Below, one piece after another: positions 25,194 to 34,292 of a DNA stretch of 64,000 nucleotides. Positions within the stretch are counted from its first letter, which is position 1. The number at the start of each line of letters is the position of its first letter. Source of the stretch: Brevundimonas mediterranea (GTDB lineage: Bacteria > Pseudomonadota > Alphaproteobacteria > Caulobacterales > Caulobacteraceae); NCBI RefSeq assembly GCF_011064825.1, contig NZ_CP048751.1:496001-560000 (forward strand), written 5' to 3'. A program made the translations under genes and the position numbers. The notes beneath the pieces are model-generated. The model ran no database searches. It was given only the letters and a program-made list of their open reading frames with translations, and had not been told where the DNA came from.

Positions 25194-26864
25194 TTAGTCC
25201 GCCAGACGCCCGTTCGCCCCCGCCTCGATCAGGGCGATGGTTTGCGGCAGGCCGTAGATGGCCGCGAACGAGCCGAAGCGCGGCCCCTGGCTTGCGCCCA
25301 GCAGCACTTCGTACAGCGCCCCGAACCAGGCCCGCAGCGGCTCGAACGCGTGCGCCTTGCCCACCGCATAGACCTCGTTCTGGATCAGCTCGCCGTCCGT
25401 GGTGTCCGCCGGCAACGCCTTCAGCCGTTCCGCCAGATCCAGCAGCGCCGCCTTCTCCTTGTCGTCCGGCAGGCGATACGCCTTCGAGGGCTTCACGAAG
25501 TCCTCGTAATAGTTCAGCGCCCGGTCCATCAGCTGGTCCAGCAGCGGCTCGTTCTGCGGCGTCGCCTCGGGCAGATATTTGGCGAAATAGGCCCACAGCT
25601 GGTCCTTGGTCGAGGCGTTGGCCACCCCCACCAGGTTCAGCAGCAGGGCGAAGGACACCGGCGACGTGTGGGTCGGCGGGTTCCCCGCATGGATCGACCA
25701 GACGGCGTTGTCGATCCGCTTGGCCGGCTCCTGGGTCTTGTAGCTTTCGATGAAGGCCAGATAGTCGTCGATGGCGCGCGGAATGACGTTGAAGTGCAGG
25801 CTCTTGGCCGACTTCGGCGACTGGAACATGTACCAGCTCAGGCTCTCCGGCGTGCCGTACCGCAGCCATTCGTCCATCGTCAGGCCGTTGCCCTTGGACT
25901 TGGAGATCTTCTTGCCTTCGATATCCAGGAACAGTTCATAGTTGAACCCTTCCGGCGGCGTGCCGCCCAGGGCGCGACAGATCTTGCCGCTCTCGCGCAC
26001 GCTCTCGATCAGGTCCTTGCCCGACATCTCGTAATCGACGTCCAGCGCGACCCAGCGCATGGCCCAGTCCGGCTTCCATTGCAGCTTCACATGACCGCCC
26101 GTGACCGGCAGTTCGGTGCGTCCGCCGGCCGGATCGTCGAAGACGATGGTGCCCTTGTCGACATTCCGCTCCAGCGTCGGGACCTGCAGCACATGGCCCG
26201 TGATCGGGCTGACCGGCAGGAAGGGCGAATAGGTCGCGCGCCGCTCCTCGCCCAGGGTCGGCAGCATGATGGCCATGACCGCGTCGAACCGCTCCAGCAG
26301 GGTCAGCAGGGTCGCGTCGAACACGCCGGACTTGTAGGTCTCGGTCGAGCTCATGAACTCATAGTCGAAGCCGAACCCGTCCAGGAACGCCCGCAGCCGC
26401 GCATTATTGTGCGCCCCGAAACTGTCGTGCGTCCCGAACGGATCCCGCACCCGGGTCAGCGACAGGTTCAGGTCCTCGCGCAGCATCTCCGGGTTCGGCA
26501 CGCCTTCCGGCACCTTCCTGAGGCCGTCCATGTCGTCGCTGAAGGCGATCAGTCGCGTGCGCCAGTGGTCGCCGGTCAGGGCCCGGAAGGCGTTCCTCAC
26601 CATCGTGGTCCGCGCCACCTCGCCGAAGGTGCCCATGTGCGGCAGGCCCGACGGCCCGTATCCCGTCTCCAGCACCACAGGCCGGCGCAGGGCCTCGAAC
26701 TTGGCCAGGGCCTCGTCGGCCTTGCCCGCATCGATCAGCGCCCGCGCCTCGGCCCGCTCGCTCTCGCCCAGCCGCTTTTTCAGAACATGGGCCAGCAGAT
26801 TGCGGGCTTGTTCGAACGGCCAGGACTTGGCCTCACGGGCGAGGATTTCGAGGTTCTGAAGCAT
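25194..26864 (-). CDS. lysS: Lysyl-tRNA synthetase, class I
   Basis: Charges tRNA-Lys. This is the class I (archaeal-type) enzyme, unrelated to class II LysS and common in Alphaproteobacteria. HIGH-type motif [11 protein letters not shown] and KMSKS-type motif [11 protein letters not shown] are both present. At 556 residues it has the normal length. The start cannot be moved inward without losing the family N-terminus ([20 protein letters not shown]). No ribosome site is visible. A 27-bp palindrome ends 3 bp before the ATG on the minus strand, suggesting a leaderless transcript or operator control. Confidence 0.95.
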   Translation of the reverse strand: MLQNLEILAREAKSWPFEQARNLLAHVLKKRLGESERAEARALIDAGKADEALAKFEALRRPVVLETGYGPSGLPHMGTFGEVARTTMVRNAFRALTGDHWRTRLIAFSDDMDGLRKVPEGVPNPEMLREDLNLSLTRVRDPFGTHDSFGAHNNARLRAFLDGFGFDYEFMSSTETYKSGVFDATLLTLLERFDAVMAIMLPTLGEERRATYSPFLPVSPITGHVLQVPTLERNVDKGTIVFDDPAGGRTELPVTGGHVKLQWKPDWAMRWVALDVDYEMSGKDLIESVRESGKICRALGGTPPEGFNYELFLDIEGKKISKSKGNGLTMDEWLRYGTPESLSWYMFQSPKSAKSLHFNVIPRAIDDYLAFIESYKTQEPAKRIDNAVWSIHAGNPPTHTSPVSFALLLNLVGVANASTKDQLWAYFAKYLPEATPQNEPLLDQLMDRALNYYEDFVKPSKAYRLPDDKEKAALLDLAERLKALPADTTDGELIQNEVYAVGKAHAFEPLRAWFGALYEVLLGASQGPRFGSFAAIYGLPQTIALIEAGANGRLAD

Positions 26865-26866
26865 GG

Positions 26867-26893
26867 CGGCGGTTTGCAGTCTGCAAACCGCCG
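26867..26893. promoter_or_regulatory. 27-bp perfect palindrome abutting the lysS start
   Basis: Arms of 13 bp (CGGCGGTTTGCAG and CTGCAAACCGCCG) around a single central base. The palindrome begins 2 bp beyond the lysS ATG (minus strand). TTGACC, a good -35, sits directly upstream on the minus strand (26894-26899), so the palindrome would cover the spacer and -10. It may be a repressor site or an mRNA 5' hairpin. Confidence 0.6.
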
Positions 26894-26920
26894 GGTCAAC
26901 CGCCTATCCTTCCACCCGCT

Positions 26921-27054
26921 CCGTCACCCTCGGGCTTGTCCCGAGGGCCCACCTGTCCGCGAAATTCGAACGATGACGGTTGGCAGGTCGTTAGTGCGGT
27001 CGCGTTCCAGCCCGTGTCCGCCGTGGGCCCTCGGGACAAGCCCGAGGGTGACGG
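26921..27054. repeat. Palindromic intergenic repeat, family A
   Basis: Two perfect 32-bp inverted arms (26921-26952 and 27023-27054) separated by 70 bp. Each arm is itself a hairpin, CCCTCGGG-CTTGT-CCCGAGGG. It lies between lysS and the DUF4126 gene. It looks like a REP/BIME-type element; no transposase is nearby. Confidence 0.8.
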
Positions 27055-27062
27055 GTTCAGGG

Positions 27063-27530
27063 TCATCGCCGTCCCACCGCCCAACTCACCACCGCCGCCC
27101 CGGCCGCCACGATGATCGCATCCTCGATCAGCCCGCTCTTCGTCTGCCCGATCCGCTTCATCGCCGTCTTGCGTCCCCGCAGCGTCAGATAGGCCAGGGG
27201 CACGGCCGTCCCCACCGCAAGCGCCGCCCCCAGCTTCTCGCGCCCGCGCGGCGCCAGGGCCGAGCCCGCGATCCCCGCGCTCATCACCCGCGCCAGCAGG
27301 CCCAGGAACACCGTCCGGTCCGGCGCCGACTTCATCTTGTCGCCGAACAGCTCGCCCACGCCCATGGCCAGACCGCCGAACTTGAACAGCGGATGATCCA
27401 GCAGCACCAGCCGCCCCGGCGTCTCCCGGTGCGCCAGCCGCGCCCCTGCAAGGGCCGCCATCGGCGTCATGGATCGGGCGCTGGCGACGGCGCCGATGAG
27501 GACGGAGGGAAGGAGGGCGAGGGTTTTCAT
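27063..27530 (-). CDS. DUF4126-like membrane protein
   Basis: 155 residues, hydrophobic and small-residue rich. It carries the block ASARSMTPMAALAGARLAH near the N-terminus, GLAMGVGELFGDKMKSAPDR in the middle and a final helix (LIEDAIIVAAGAAVVSWAVG). This pattern matches DUF4126/DUF4126-like inner-membrane proteins of unknown function. It lies immediately before repeat A and is divergent from queA. Confidence 0.7.
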   Translation of the reverse strand: MKTLALLPSVLIGAVASARSMTPMAALAGARLAHRETPGRLVLLDHPLFKFGGLAMGVGELFGDKMKSAPDRTVFLGLLARVMSAGIAGSALAPRGREKLGAALAVGTAVPLAYLTLRGRKTAMKRIGQTKSGLIEDAIIVAAGAAVVSWAVGRR

Positions 27531-27613
27531 GCTACCTCAACCCCGCAGGCGCGCGGAGGTTCACCGGCCGCCGCACTTGACCCCCCGCGCCCGGCATGGC
27601 CTTTGCCCCGCCG

Positions 27614-28714
27614 ATGAAGACCGCCGATTTCGACTTCGACCTGCCCGAGGACCGCATCGCCCTGCGTCCCGCTGATCCGCGCGATTCCGCCCGGCTGCTG
27701 GTGGTCAAGGACGGCGCCCTGGACGACCGCATCATCCGCGACCTGCCCGACTTCCTGCGGCCCGGCGACGCCCTGGTCTTCAATGACACCCGCGTCATCC
27801 CCGCCCGCCTGTCGGGCGTCCGCACCCGCCCCGGCCCCGAAGGAGAGACCCTGACGGTCGCCGTCGAGGCCACCCTTCACCACCGCGACGCCCCCGACGT
27901 CTGGTCCGCCTTCATGAAGCCCGGCAAACGCATCAAGCCCGGCGACCGCATCCGCTTCGGACAGGAAGCCGACGCCGCCTGCGATCTGGGCCGCCTCGAC
28001 GCCACCGTCACAGCCAAGGGCGACGACGGCCTGATCACCCTGAAGTTCGACCTGTCCGGCCCGGCGCTGGACGACGCCATCCGCGACGTGGGGGTCATGC
28101 CCCTGCCCCCCTATATAGCCGCCAAACGGCCCGAGGACGACCGCGACCGGTCCGACTATCAGACGGTCTTCGCCGAACACGACGGCTCGGTCGCCGCCCC
28201 CACGGCGGGCCTGCACTTCACCCCCGCCCTGCTGGACGCCATCCGGGCCCGGGGCGTCTCGACCCACGCCGTCACCCTGCACGTCGGCGCCGGCACCTTC
28301 CTGCCGGTCAAGGCCGATGACCTGGCCGACCACAGGATGCACAGCGAATGGGGCGAGGTCTCGCCCGAGACCGCCGACGCCCTGAACGCCGTCCACGCCG
28401 CCGGCGGCCGCATCGTCTGCGTCGGCACCACCTCGCTGCGCCTGCTGGAAAGCGCCACGACCGAGGCCGGCGAGATCCGCCCCTTCCACGGCGACACCGC
28501 CATCTTCATCACCCCCGGCTACCGCTTCCGCGCCGTCGATGTGCTGATGACCAATTTCCACCTGCCCAAATCCACCCTCTTCATGCTGGTCAGCGCCTTC
28601 GCCGGCCGGGCTGCGATGAAGACCGCCTACGCCCACGCCATCGCCGACGGCTACCGCTTCTACTCCTACGGCGACGGCTCCTTGCTGTTCCGGGGGGCCG
28701 AAAGCCACGCCTGA
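27614..28714 (+). CDS. queA: S-adenosylmethionine:tRNA ribosyltransferase-isomerase QueA
   Basis: Transfers and isomerises the ribosyl group of SAM onto preQ1 in tRNA to give epoxyqueuosine. Family blocks are complete: [24 protein letters not shown] start, [38 protein letters not shown] and [10 protein letters not shown]. The ATG at 27614 matches the family N-terminus ([11 protein letters not shown]). A start at 27596 is possible, but neither has a strong ribosome site. In many relatives queA is directly followed by tgt; here a 757-bp gap and a nucleotidyltransferase gene intervene. Confidence 0.95.
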   Translation: MKTADFDFDLPEDRIALRPADPRDSARLLVVKDGALDDRIIRDLPDFLRPGDALVFNDTRVIPARLSGVRTRPGPEGETLTVAVEATLHHRDAPDVWSAFMKPGKRIKPGDRIRFGQEADAACDLGRLDATVTAKGDDGLITLKFDLSGPALDDAIRDVGVMPLPPYIAAKRPEDDRDRSDYQTVFAEHDGSVAAPTAGLHFTPALLDAIRARGVSTHAVTLHVGAGTFLPVKADDLADHRMHSEWGEVSPETADALNAVHAAGGRIVCVGTTSLRLLESATTEAGEIRPFHGDTAIFITPGYRFRAVDVLMTNFHLPKSTLFMLVSAFAGRAAMKTAYAHAIADGYRFYSYGDGSLLFRGAESHA

Positions 28715-29471
28715 CCGCCAAGCTCACCGCCCCGTTCGCGCAGGCGAACGGGGAGGACAGGCGATCGCGTCAGCGAGCGCCAGGCGGGGACGACTCGGTG
28801 TCAGAAGCCAGCAAGGGTCATCACCATCGTCAGAAGCGCCCCCTCCGTCACGGCGCTCTGCGCCGCGCCACCTCCCCCAAGGGGGGAGGAATGCGAACAC
28901 CGAAATCCTCCCCCCTTGGGGGAGGTGGATCGCCGGCGAAGCCGGCGAGACGGAGGGGGCCCGAACGGCGCCAACTGTCACAATGACGCTGGTCCTGCCG
29001 TAACGATTCCAACCCCTTGCCAGATTCTCGCCCCGACTTCCCCGCCAGGGTTTCCCCACCCCCTATAATCCGCCTCGGTCTCGTCGCTTGGAGGGCTCGC
29101 TTGGCCTGCGACCTTGCGGCGGCGGGGGCGGATGGAACGGGAGCGGGGGTGCAATCCCTCCGCGCCGGCGGCGTCTCAAAACGCCGTTGGAGGGTCGAGG
29201 GGGATACTCGATCGCACTCGGGACGGTTCTTCGCAGGGACCGCCGACCCGTCGCAGGCTTATGGGGTTAGGCGATAAGACCGCCACCGCTCGGCGCCCCG
29301 AGCTTGCAGGCCAACCAACCGCGCGGGGCGTCAAACCTTCGTCGAAACGGTACTCAAAACACAAAACTCCGGGCGAAGGCCCGGCGCCCCGCCCAGCCCT
29401 CCATGAACTTCGCAGCGAAAGCGCGAAGATGACGCCGCATGTCTGTAGCCTTCCGCCGCCCAACCCCTTAA
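28715..29471. other. 757-bp gap between queA and the nucleotidyltransferase
   Basis: The first part holds repeat B. From about 29061 to 29400 there is a TATAAT hexamer (29064-29069) followed by a GC-rich stretch full of short stems. Examples are CGGCG/CGCCG, TCGAG/CTCGA (29195-29211), GCTCGG/CCGAGC (29288-29303) and CCGGGC/GCCCGG near 29369. No plausible protein frame is found. It could encode a structured RNA. I looked for RNase P, tmRNA tag, SRP and cobalamin signatures and saw none. Confidence 0.35.
28838..28960. repeat. Palindromic intergenic repeat, family B
   Basis: Outer arms GCCCCCTCCGTC and GACGGAGGGGGC (28838-28849 and 28949-28960) enclose two perfect 23-bp arms (28868-28890 and 28906-28928). 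Each 23-bp arm is itself a CCTCCCCC/GGGGGAGG-type hairpin. A further stem CGCCGGC-GAA-GCCGGCG lies at 28931-28947. REP/BIME-like and non-coding. Confidence 0.8.
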
Positions 29472-29987
29472 ATGCCGCCTGCTGACGAAAACGAGCCCCC
29501 CTTGTCCCTCGACGACTTCCAAAGCGACCTTCCGCAGGATCTCCAGGACGGCCTGATCGCCGTTGGCGAGGCCGCGCGCGATCTGCGCGAGCCCTGGTGG
29601 ATCTTCGGCGGGGCGGCCATGGCCCTGTACGGCCTGACCGACCTGCATGTGCCCGACATCGACGTCCTGTGCGCCCCGCGCGACGCCCGCGCCCTGCTGG
29701 CGGCGCTGGACGGCCAGGTCGTGGCCGATCCGGGCGAGGGCCTGTTCCGCTCGGCCGTCTTCGGCCGCGCCCCGGATCAGCCGATCCTGGTCGAGGTCAT
29801 GGCCGATCTGGAGACCCGCGACGGCGCCGAATGGCGGCCGGTGGCCTTTACGTCGCGCCGTCCGGTCTTCATCGACGACGTCCCGCTGTTCGTGCCCGAC
29901 ATCCGGGACCATATCGCCCTCTACCGCCTGTTCGGCCGCCCCAAGGATCTGGCGCGGGTCGAACAGCTTGAACGACTGATCGCCTGA
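29472..29987 (+). CDS. Minimal nucleotidyltransferase-fold protein
   Basis: 171 residues with the core of a polymerase-beta-type nucleotidyltransferase: GGAAMALYG at 46-54, the metal acids D62 and D64 (VPDIDVL) and a third acid E108 ([10 protein letters not shown]). The C-terminal helix has [20 protein letters not shown]. Such proteins act in tRNA or antibiotic modification and as toxin-antitoxin parts. Its stop codon overlaps the tgt start (TGATG), so the two are translationally coupled. Target unknown; a link to tRNA is inference from position. Confidence 0.75.
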   Translation: MPPADENEPPLSLDDFQSDLPQDLQDGLIAVGEAARDLREPWWIFGGAAMALYGLTDLHVPDIDVLCAPRDARALLAALDGQVVADPGEGLFRSAVFGRAPDQPILVEVMADLETRDGAEWRPVAFTSRRPVFIDDVPLFVPDIRDHIALYRLFGRPKDLARVEQLERLIA

Positions 29988-31096
29988 TGCCCTTCCCCTT
30001 CGAGATTTCCGCCAAAGAGGGCCGCGCCCGCACCGGTGTGCTGAAGACCGCGCGCGGCGACATCCGCACCCCCGCCTTCATGCCTGTCGGCACGGCCGCG
30101 ACGGTCAAGGCCATGACGGTGGACCAGGTCAAGGCGACCGGCGCCGACATCATCCTGGGCAACACCTATCACCTGATGCTGCGCCCCGGCCCCGAGCGGA
30201 TGGAGCGTCTGGGCGGCCTCCACAAATTCATGGGCTGGGACAAGCCGATCCTGACCGACAGCGGCGGCTTCCAGGTCATGTCCCTGGCCGGGATTTCAAA
30301 GGTGAAGGAAGAGGCCGTGACCTTCTCCTCCCACATCGACGGCTCCAAACACGTCCTGACGCCGGAACGCTCGATCGAGATCCAGGCCGACCGGATCGGC
30401 GCCGACATCTCGATGCAACTGGACCAGTGCGTGGCGTATCCGGCCGAGAAGGACGCGGCCCGCAAGGCCATGGAACTGTCGATCCGCTGGGGCGCCCGCT
30501 CCAAGGCCCGGTTCGGCGAGCGGGAAAACCAGGCCCTGTTCGGCATCCAGCAGGGCTCGACCTTCGAGGACCTTCGTCGCCAGTCGTCGGACCAGCTGCG
30601 TGAGATCGGCTTCGACGGCTACGCGATCGGCGGTCTGGCCGTGGGCGAAGGCCACCAGGCCATGTGCGAGGTGCTGGACTACGCCCCCGAGATGCTGCCC
30701 GCCGACCGTCCCCGCTATCTGATGGGGGTGGGCAAGCCGATCGACCTGGTCGAGGCGGTGTATCGCGGCGTGGACATGTTCGACTGCGTCCTGCCGACCC
30801 GCGCCGGCCGCCACGGCCAGGCCTGGACCTGGGACGGCCCGCTGAACCTGAAGAACGCCCGCTTCGCCGAGGACCAGGATCCGCTCGATCCCGCCATCGA
30901 CGGGCCGTCGTCGCAGTATTCCAAGGCCTATCTGCACCACCTGATCCGCGCCGACGAAATCCTCGGCAAGGTCCTGCTCAGCTGGCACAATATCGCCTTC
31001 TACCAGGCCCTGACCGCCGCCATGCGCGCCGCGATTTCGGAAGGCCGATTCGAACAGTTCCGCCGCGACTTCCATGCGCGGCATGTGTCGAACTGA
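29987..31096 (+). CDS. tgt: tRNA-guanine transglycosylase Tgt with degenerate zinc site
   Basis: Exchanges guanine-34 for preQ1 in tRNAs with GUN anticodons. Catalytic aspartates D91 (LTDSGGFQ) and D266 ([14 protein letters not shown]) are intact, as are the bacterial substrate residues C148 and V219. The C-terminal zinc site, normally CxCxxC plus His, reads [19 protein letters not shown]. The three cysteines are replaced by I304, G306 and S309, while H334 (SWHNIAFYQ) remains. The length of 369 is normal, so this is not a truncation. Activity as Tgt is likely but should not depend on zinc here. Confidence 0.93.
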   Translation: MPFPFEISAKEGRARTGVLKTARGDIRTPAFMPVGTAATVKAMTVDQVKATGADIILGNTYHLMLRPGPERMERLGGLHKFMGWDKPILTDSGGFQVMSLAGISKVKEEAVTFSSHIDGSKHVLTPERSIEIQADRIGADISMQLDQCVAYPAEKDAARKAMELSIRWGARSKARFGERENQALFGIQQGSTFEDLRRQSSDQLREIGFDGYAIGGLAVGEGHQAMCEVLDYAPEMLPADRPRYLMGVGKPIDLVEAVYRGVDMFDCVLPTRAGRHGQAWTWDGPLNLKNARFAEDQDPLDPAIDGPSSQYSKAYLHHLIRADEILGKVLLSWHNIAFYQALTAAMRAAISEGRFEQFRRDFHARHVSN

Positions 31097-31112
31097 CCCC
31101 CGGAACCATTTG

Positions 31113-31421
31113 ATGCGCGTCGAGAAGTCAGGCTTCCACGCCTACAACACCTATCTGGAAGAGCCGCCCCGCGACGCGGGGAACGAGACGGCCCTGCACC
31201 GCCACGTCATCATCATCGGCGGCGACAAATATTCCTTCTTCGCCCACTGGTCCGGCAAGTTCGCGCACAAGGGCGAACGGATCTCGTTCGACTGGGACTG
31301 GGACCGGACTGGCGAGTTCCGCAACATCGACAAATCCTCCTTCGAGGCCTTCACCAAGGAAGGCGCGGTTCAGATCAGAGGCGATCGCACCGACAAACGG
31401 CGGCCTGCCGGCAGACGTTAG
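31113..31421 (+). CDS. Small hypothetical protein downstream of tgt
   Basis: 102 residues from the ATG at 31113, basic C-terminus (RGDRTDKRRPAGRR). Visible features are HAYNTYLEEPPRD, HRHVIIIGGDKYSFFAHWSG and SFDWDWDRTGEFRNIDKSSF. No family recognised and no signal peptide. It begins 17 bp after tgt in the same direction and could be part of the nucleotidyltransferase-tgt operon. A longer frame to 31074 overlaps tgt and is less likely. Confidence 0.55.
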   Translation: MRVEKSGFHAYNTYLEEPPRDAGNETALHRHVIIIGGDKYSFFAHWSGKFAHKGERISFDWDWDRTGEFRNIDKSSFEAFTKEGAVQIRGDRTDKRRPAGRR

Positions 31422-31457
31422 ATCCCGTCGATCGTGGGTCGAACGGCCAAGCCGCCC

Positions 31458-32000
31458 CTACCGCTTCGGCCGGAACCAGCTCGGCGCCGCCGGCGGGGCG
31501 CAGTTCCTCTGCATGCCAATCCCCTTCAGAAACGCCCGCCGCATCCGCCCCGACTGGATGGCCGACTGGACATGGCGGCTATGCTGATCGGCGCCGCTCA
31601 GGCGGCGGATCCAGCTTCGTCCGGGAATGAAATCGGTCGTCGTCCCGCGAATGGCGTCCAGGGCCGCCCTGGCCGCCGCATCGGCCGCCTGTTCGCTGCG
31701 GTACGAGCCGTCCTGGCGCGGCGGTTCGTCCGTATCCGGCCCCAAGGCCTCGTCCAGCCGCGCCACCTCGGCGCCGATGGTCGAGCACTGGTTCAGATTA
31801 CGCAGGTCATAGGGATTGGCCTCGGCCTGCAACAGCACCGTCGGAATCAGCTGGCGCCGCAGGTTGAAATCGTCCAGCGGGGCGGTGACGGCGTCGCCCA
31901 GCCCCGCCCTGACCTGTTCCGCGCCGCTCATGGCCGAACGGCCGGCGTTGCAGCCGGCGAGCAGTACGGCCGCGAGGGCCAAAGGGAGGATCGGCTTCAT
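31458..32000 (-). CDS. Lipoprotein of unknown function
   Basis: 180 residues from the ATG at 32000 (MKPILPLALAAVLLAGC), a clear lipobox LLAGC. The mature part is soluble with one recognisable segment (YDLRNLNQCSTIGAEVARLD) and ends GIGMQRNCAPPAAPSWFRPK. No known domain seen. An upstream start at 32042 would extend the signal peptide and is less likely. Convergent with the small gene after tgt. Confidence 0.7.
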   Translation of the reverse strand: MKPILPLALAAVLLAGCNAGRSAMSGAEQVRAGLGDAVTAPLDDFNLRRQLIPTVLLQAEANPYDLRNLNQCSTIGAEVARLDEALGPDTDEPPRQDGSYRSEQAADAAARAALDAIRGTTTDFIPGRSWIRRLSGADQHSRHVQSAIQSGRMRRAFLKGIGMQRNCAPPAAPSWFRPKR

Positions 32001-32069
32001 CCGGCTCTTAGACCACGCACAGCCGTCGCGATCAAAACCCACTCGACCTTGGGCGGCGTTTATCCGCGA

Positions 32070-32936
32070 TCAGGCGGCCAGGTCCTGCGCCATCAGCATC
32101 GCCCCATCCAGCCCGGCGTGCTCACGCTCGGCGGCCACCAGATAGCCGCCCTCGCCCATGACCACCGCCGATCCATAGCCGTTGACCCGGCGTCGCGCCG
32201 CCGCCTCGACCTCGATGATCAGGCCCGGCGTGGACATGACGCCGCCGCCGAACACGATCCGATCCGGCGCCCAGGCGAACACCAGGCCGGCGACCAGTTG
32301 CCCCAGATAATCTGCGACCACCGCCCGCACCTCATCCGCGTCTTCCAGGCGTCGCCCCGCCAGCCGCGCCTGAACCGCCGGCCCCGCCGCCAGCCCCTCG
32401 ACGCAATCGGCATGGAAGGGGCAGGCGCTGGCCTGGACGTCGCCCTCAACCCGACGCACGAACAGATGACCGATCTCCGGATGCAGCGCGCCCTTCAGCG
32501 TCTGGCCGTCCACACACAGGCCGCCGCCGATTCCGGTGCCCACAGTGACATAGGCCACGGCCCGCGCCCCACGGCCCGCGCCCAGTCGGGCCTCGGCCAC
32601 GGCGGCGGCGTTGACGTCGGTATCCACGGCGAAAGGGGCGCCCAGACGGTCCGCCAGAGTCCTGGACAGATTGAACCCGGTCCAGCCCGGCTTGGGCGTG
32701 GCCAGCATCAGCCCGCGCTGGGGCGAGCTCGGATCAACCACCAGAGGCCCGAAGCTGGCGACGCCCAGCCCGGCGACCGGCCGTTCGGCCGCCGCGGCGA
32801 CAAGCGCCTCGACCGCCGCCTCAGGCCGCCCGGTCGCAAACCGACCCTCGTCCAGCACGACGCCCGCCGCATCGACGATGCGCCATACGATCTTGGTCCC
32901 GCCGGTCTCGACCGCGAAGAAGACGGGCTGGCTCAT
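32070..32936 (-). CDS. ROK-family sugar kinase, fructokinase-like
   Basis: 288-residue ROK kinase that should phosphorylate a hexose using ATP. The phosphate-binding start is AVETGGTKIVWRIVD, the sugar-binding loop is DTDVNAAAVAEARLGAG, and GTGIGGGLCVDG follows. The zinc motif is HPEIGHLF plus ACPFHADCVEGLAAGPA, the form typical of ScrK/YdhR fructokinases. Ribosome site GGAG precedes the ATG. No sugar transporter is adjacent. The tRNA-Lys lies just upstream on the same strand. Confidence 0.9.
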   Translation of the reverse strand: MSQPVFFAVETGGTKIVWRIVDAAGVVLDEGRFATGRPEAAVEALVAAAAERPVAGLGVASFGPLVVDPSSPQRGLMLATPKPGWTGFNLSRTLADRLGAPFAVDTDVNAAAVAEARLGAGRGARAVAYVTVGTGIGGGLCVDGQTLKGALHPEIGHLFVRRVEGDVQASACPFHADCVEGLAAGPAVQARLAGRRLEDADEVRAVVADYLGQLVAGLVFAWAPDRIVFGGGVMSTPGLIIEVEAAARRRVNGYGSAVVMGEGGYLVAAEREHAGLDGAMLMAQDLAA

Positions 32937-32962
32937 CGGGGGGGCTCCGCAAAAGGGAGAAA

Positions 32963-33039
32963 TGGTACGTCCTCTCGGGCTCGAACCGAGGACCCTCTGA
33001 TTAAAAGTCAGATGCTCTAACCAACTGAGCTAAGGACGC
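32963..33039 (-). tRNA. tRNA-Lys (anticodon UUU)
   Basis: 77 bases including an encoded CCA. The acceptor stem is GCGTCCT/AGGACGT with a G1-U72 wobble and A73. The D arm is GCTCAGTTGGTTAGAGC, the anticodon loop CTTTTAA gives anticodon TTT, and the T arm is CTCGG-TTCGAGC-CCGAG. Its wobble base is a substrate of MnmA, encoded at 2994-4205. Confidence 0.97.
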
Positions 33040-33128
33040 ACCGTGCGACGTTCAGGACTGGCCCGAACCGTCGAAGGGCGCCTTCTGTTGCAATCCGCTC
33101 TTCCGGTCAAGACCGGGTCTGCTACTCA

Positions 33129-34220
33129 ATGCGTATGAAACCGCTGAACGGACTGCGCATCCTGGAGTTCGACGGCCTGGGGCCGGTGACTTTCGCCGGC
33201 CTGATGCTGGCCGACATGGGGGCCGAGGTGCTGCGTCTGACCCGCGCGGCCTCGGCGGGCGCCCCCGTTTTCGCCGAGGTGGGCGGGGCCCTGCTGCATC
33301 GCGGACGGACCGCCGTACCCGTGGACCTGAAGTCCGACAGCGACCGCGAGCGGATCCTGCGCCTGGTCGATGGCGCGGACGCCGTGATCGAAGGCTTCCG
33401 TCCGGGGGTCATGGAACGGCTGGGCTATGGTCCCGAGGTTCTGCACGCCCGCAACCCGGCCCTGGTCTTCGGTCGGGTGACAGGCTGGGGCCAGACTGGG
33501 CCGCTGGCCGACGCCGTGGGGCACGACCTGAACTATATCGGCCTGTCGGGGGTGCTGCACGCCATGGGCGAGGCGGACCGCCCGCCGCCCCCGCCGCTGA
33601 ACCTGGTCGGCGATTACGGCGGCGGGGCCATGATGCTGACGACAGGGGTGCTGGCGGCCCTGCTGGAGGCCAGGACCACGGGACGGGGCCGGGTCGTGGA
33701 CGCCGCCATGACCGACGGCGCGGCCCTGTTGGGCGGCCTGTTCCAGGCCCTGCGCGGCCAGGGGCTGTGGGGCGAGCGCCGCGGAGCCAATCTGCTGGAC
33801 GGAGGCGCGCCCTTCTATCGCTGCTACGCCTGTCGGGACGGCGGCTTCGTCGCGGTCGCGGCGCTGGAGCCGCGCTTCTACGCCGCGCTGCTGGCGGGCC
33901 TTGGGATCAATCCGTCCGAAGCGCCTCAGCATGACAGGACCGGCTGGGCCGTCCTGCACGACCGGTTCGCCGGCCTGTTCGCGGCGCGGGACCGGGACGA
34001 CTGGACGACGCATTTCGCCGGGACCGAGGCCTGCGTGACACCCGTCCTCAGCCTGGCGGAGGCGCCGGATCATCCGCACAATCGCGACCGAGCGACCTTC
34101 CGGAACGGCCTGCCCGCCCCCGCGCCCCGCTTCGACGGCGCCGAACCGCCAACGCCGACCGTCCCGCCCCTGACCGCCCTGGGTGAGGCGGCCTGGAGCA
34201 AGAGGCGGGATGACCCCTGA
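33129..34220 (+). CDS. CoA-transferase family III protein, AMACR-like
   Basis: 363-residue CaiB/BaiF-family protein. The pattern fits alpha-methylacyl-CoA racemase: LNGLRILEFDGLGPVTFAGL, DLKSDSDRERIL, EGFRPGVMERLG, then GHDLNYIGLSGVLHAMG and GDYGGGAMML. The catalytic His and Asp of racemases lie in GHDLN and GDYGGG. It probably epimerises 2-methylacyl-CoA, though CoA transfer cannot be excluded. M3 (33135) is an alternative start. A lone gene after tRNA-Lys. Confidence 0.85.
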   Translation: MRMKPLNGLRILEFDGLGPVTFAGLMLADMGAEVLRLTRAASAGAPVFAEVGGALLHRGRTAVPVDLKSDSDRERILRLVDGADAVIEGFRPGVMERLGYGPEVLHARNPALVFGRVTGWGQTGPLADAVGHDLNYIGLSGVLHAMGEADRPPPPPLNLVGDYGGGAMMLTTGVLAALLEARTTGRGRVVDAAMTDGAALLGGLFQALRGQGLWGERRGANLLDGGAPFYRCYACRDGGFVAVAALEPRFYAALLAGLGINPSEAPQHDRTGWAVLHDRFAGLFAARDRDDWTTHFAGTEACVTPVLSLAEAPDHPHNRDRATFRNGLPAPAPRFDGAEPPTPTVPPLTALGEAAWSKRRDDP

Positions 34221-34292
34221 AGTTTTCCGCGCTATGGGAACGAGGCGGCGCCGAGGGCGTTGCAACGGACGATATCCGGGGAACTATTTCTG

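Noticed and set aside
25242..27617. A 791-codon open frame antisense to lysS
   Set aside because: Composition-driven shadow: low-complexity Arg/Gln/Leu-rich translation without domains, opposite a well-conserved synthetase, and it runs through repeat A.
28961..29471. tmRNA or RNase P RNA in the queA-tgt gap
   Set aside because: A T-arm-like string occurs near 29145, but no tag reading frame, no encoded CCA end and no RNase P core sequence were found on either strand.
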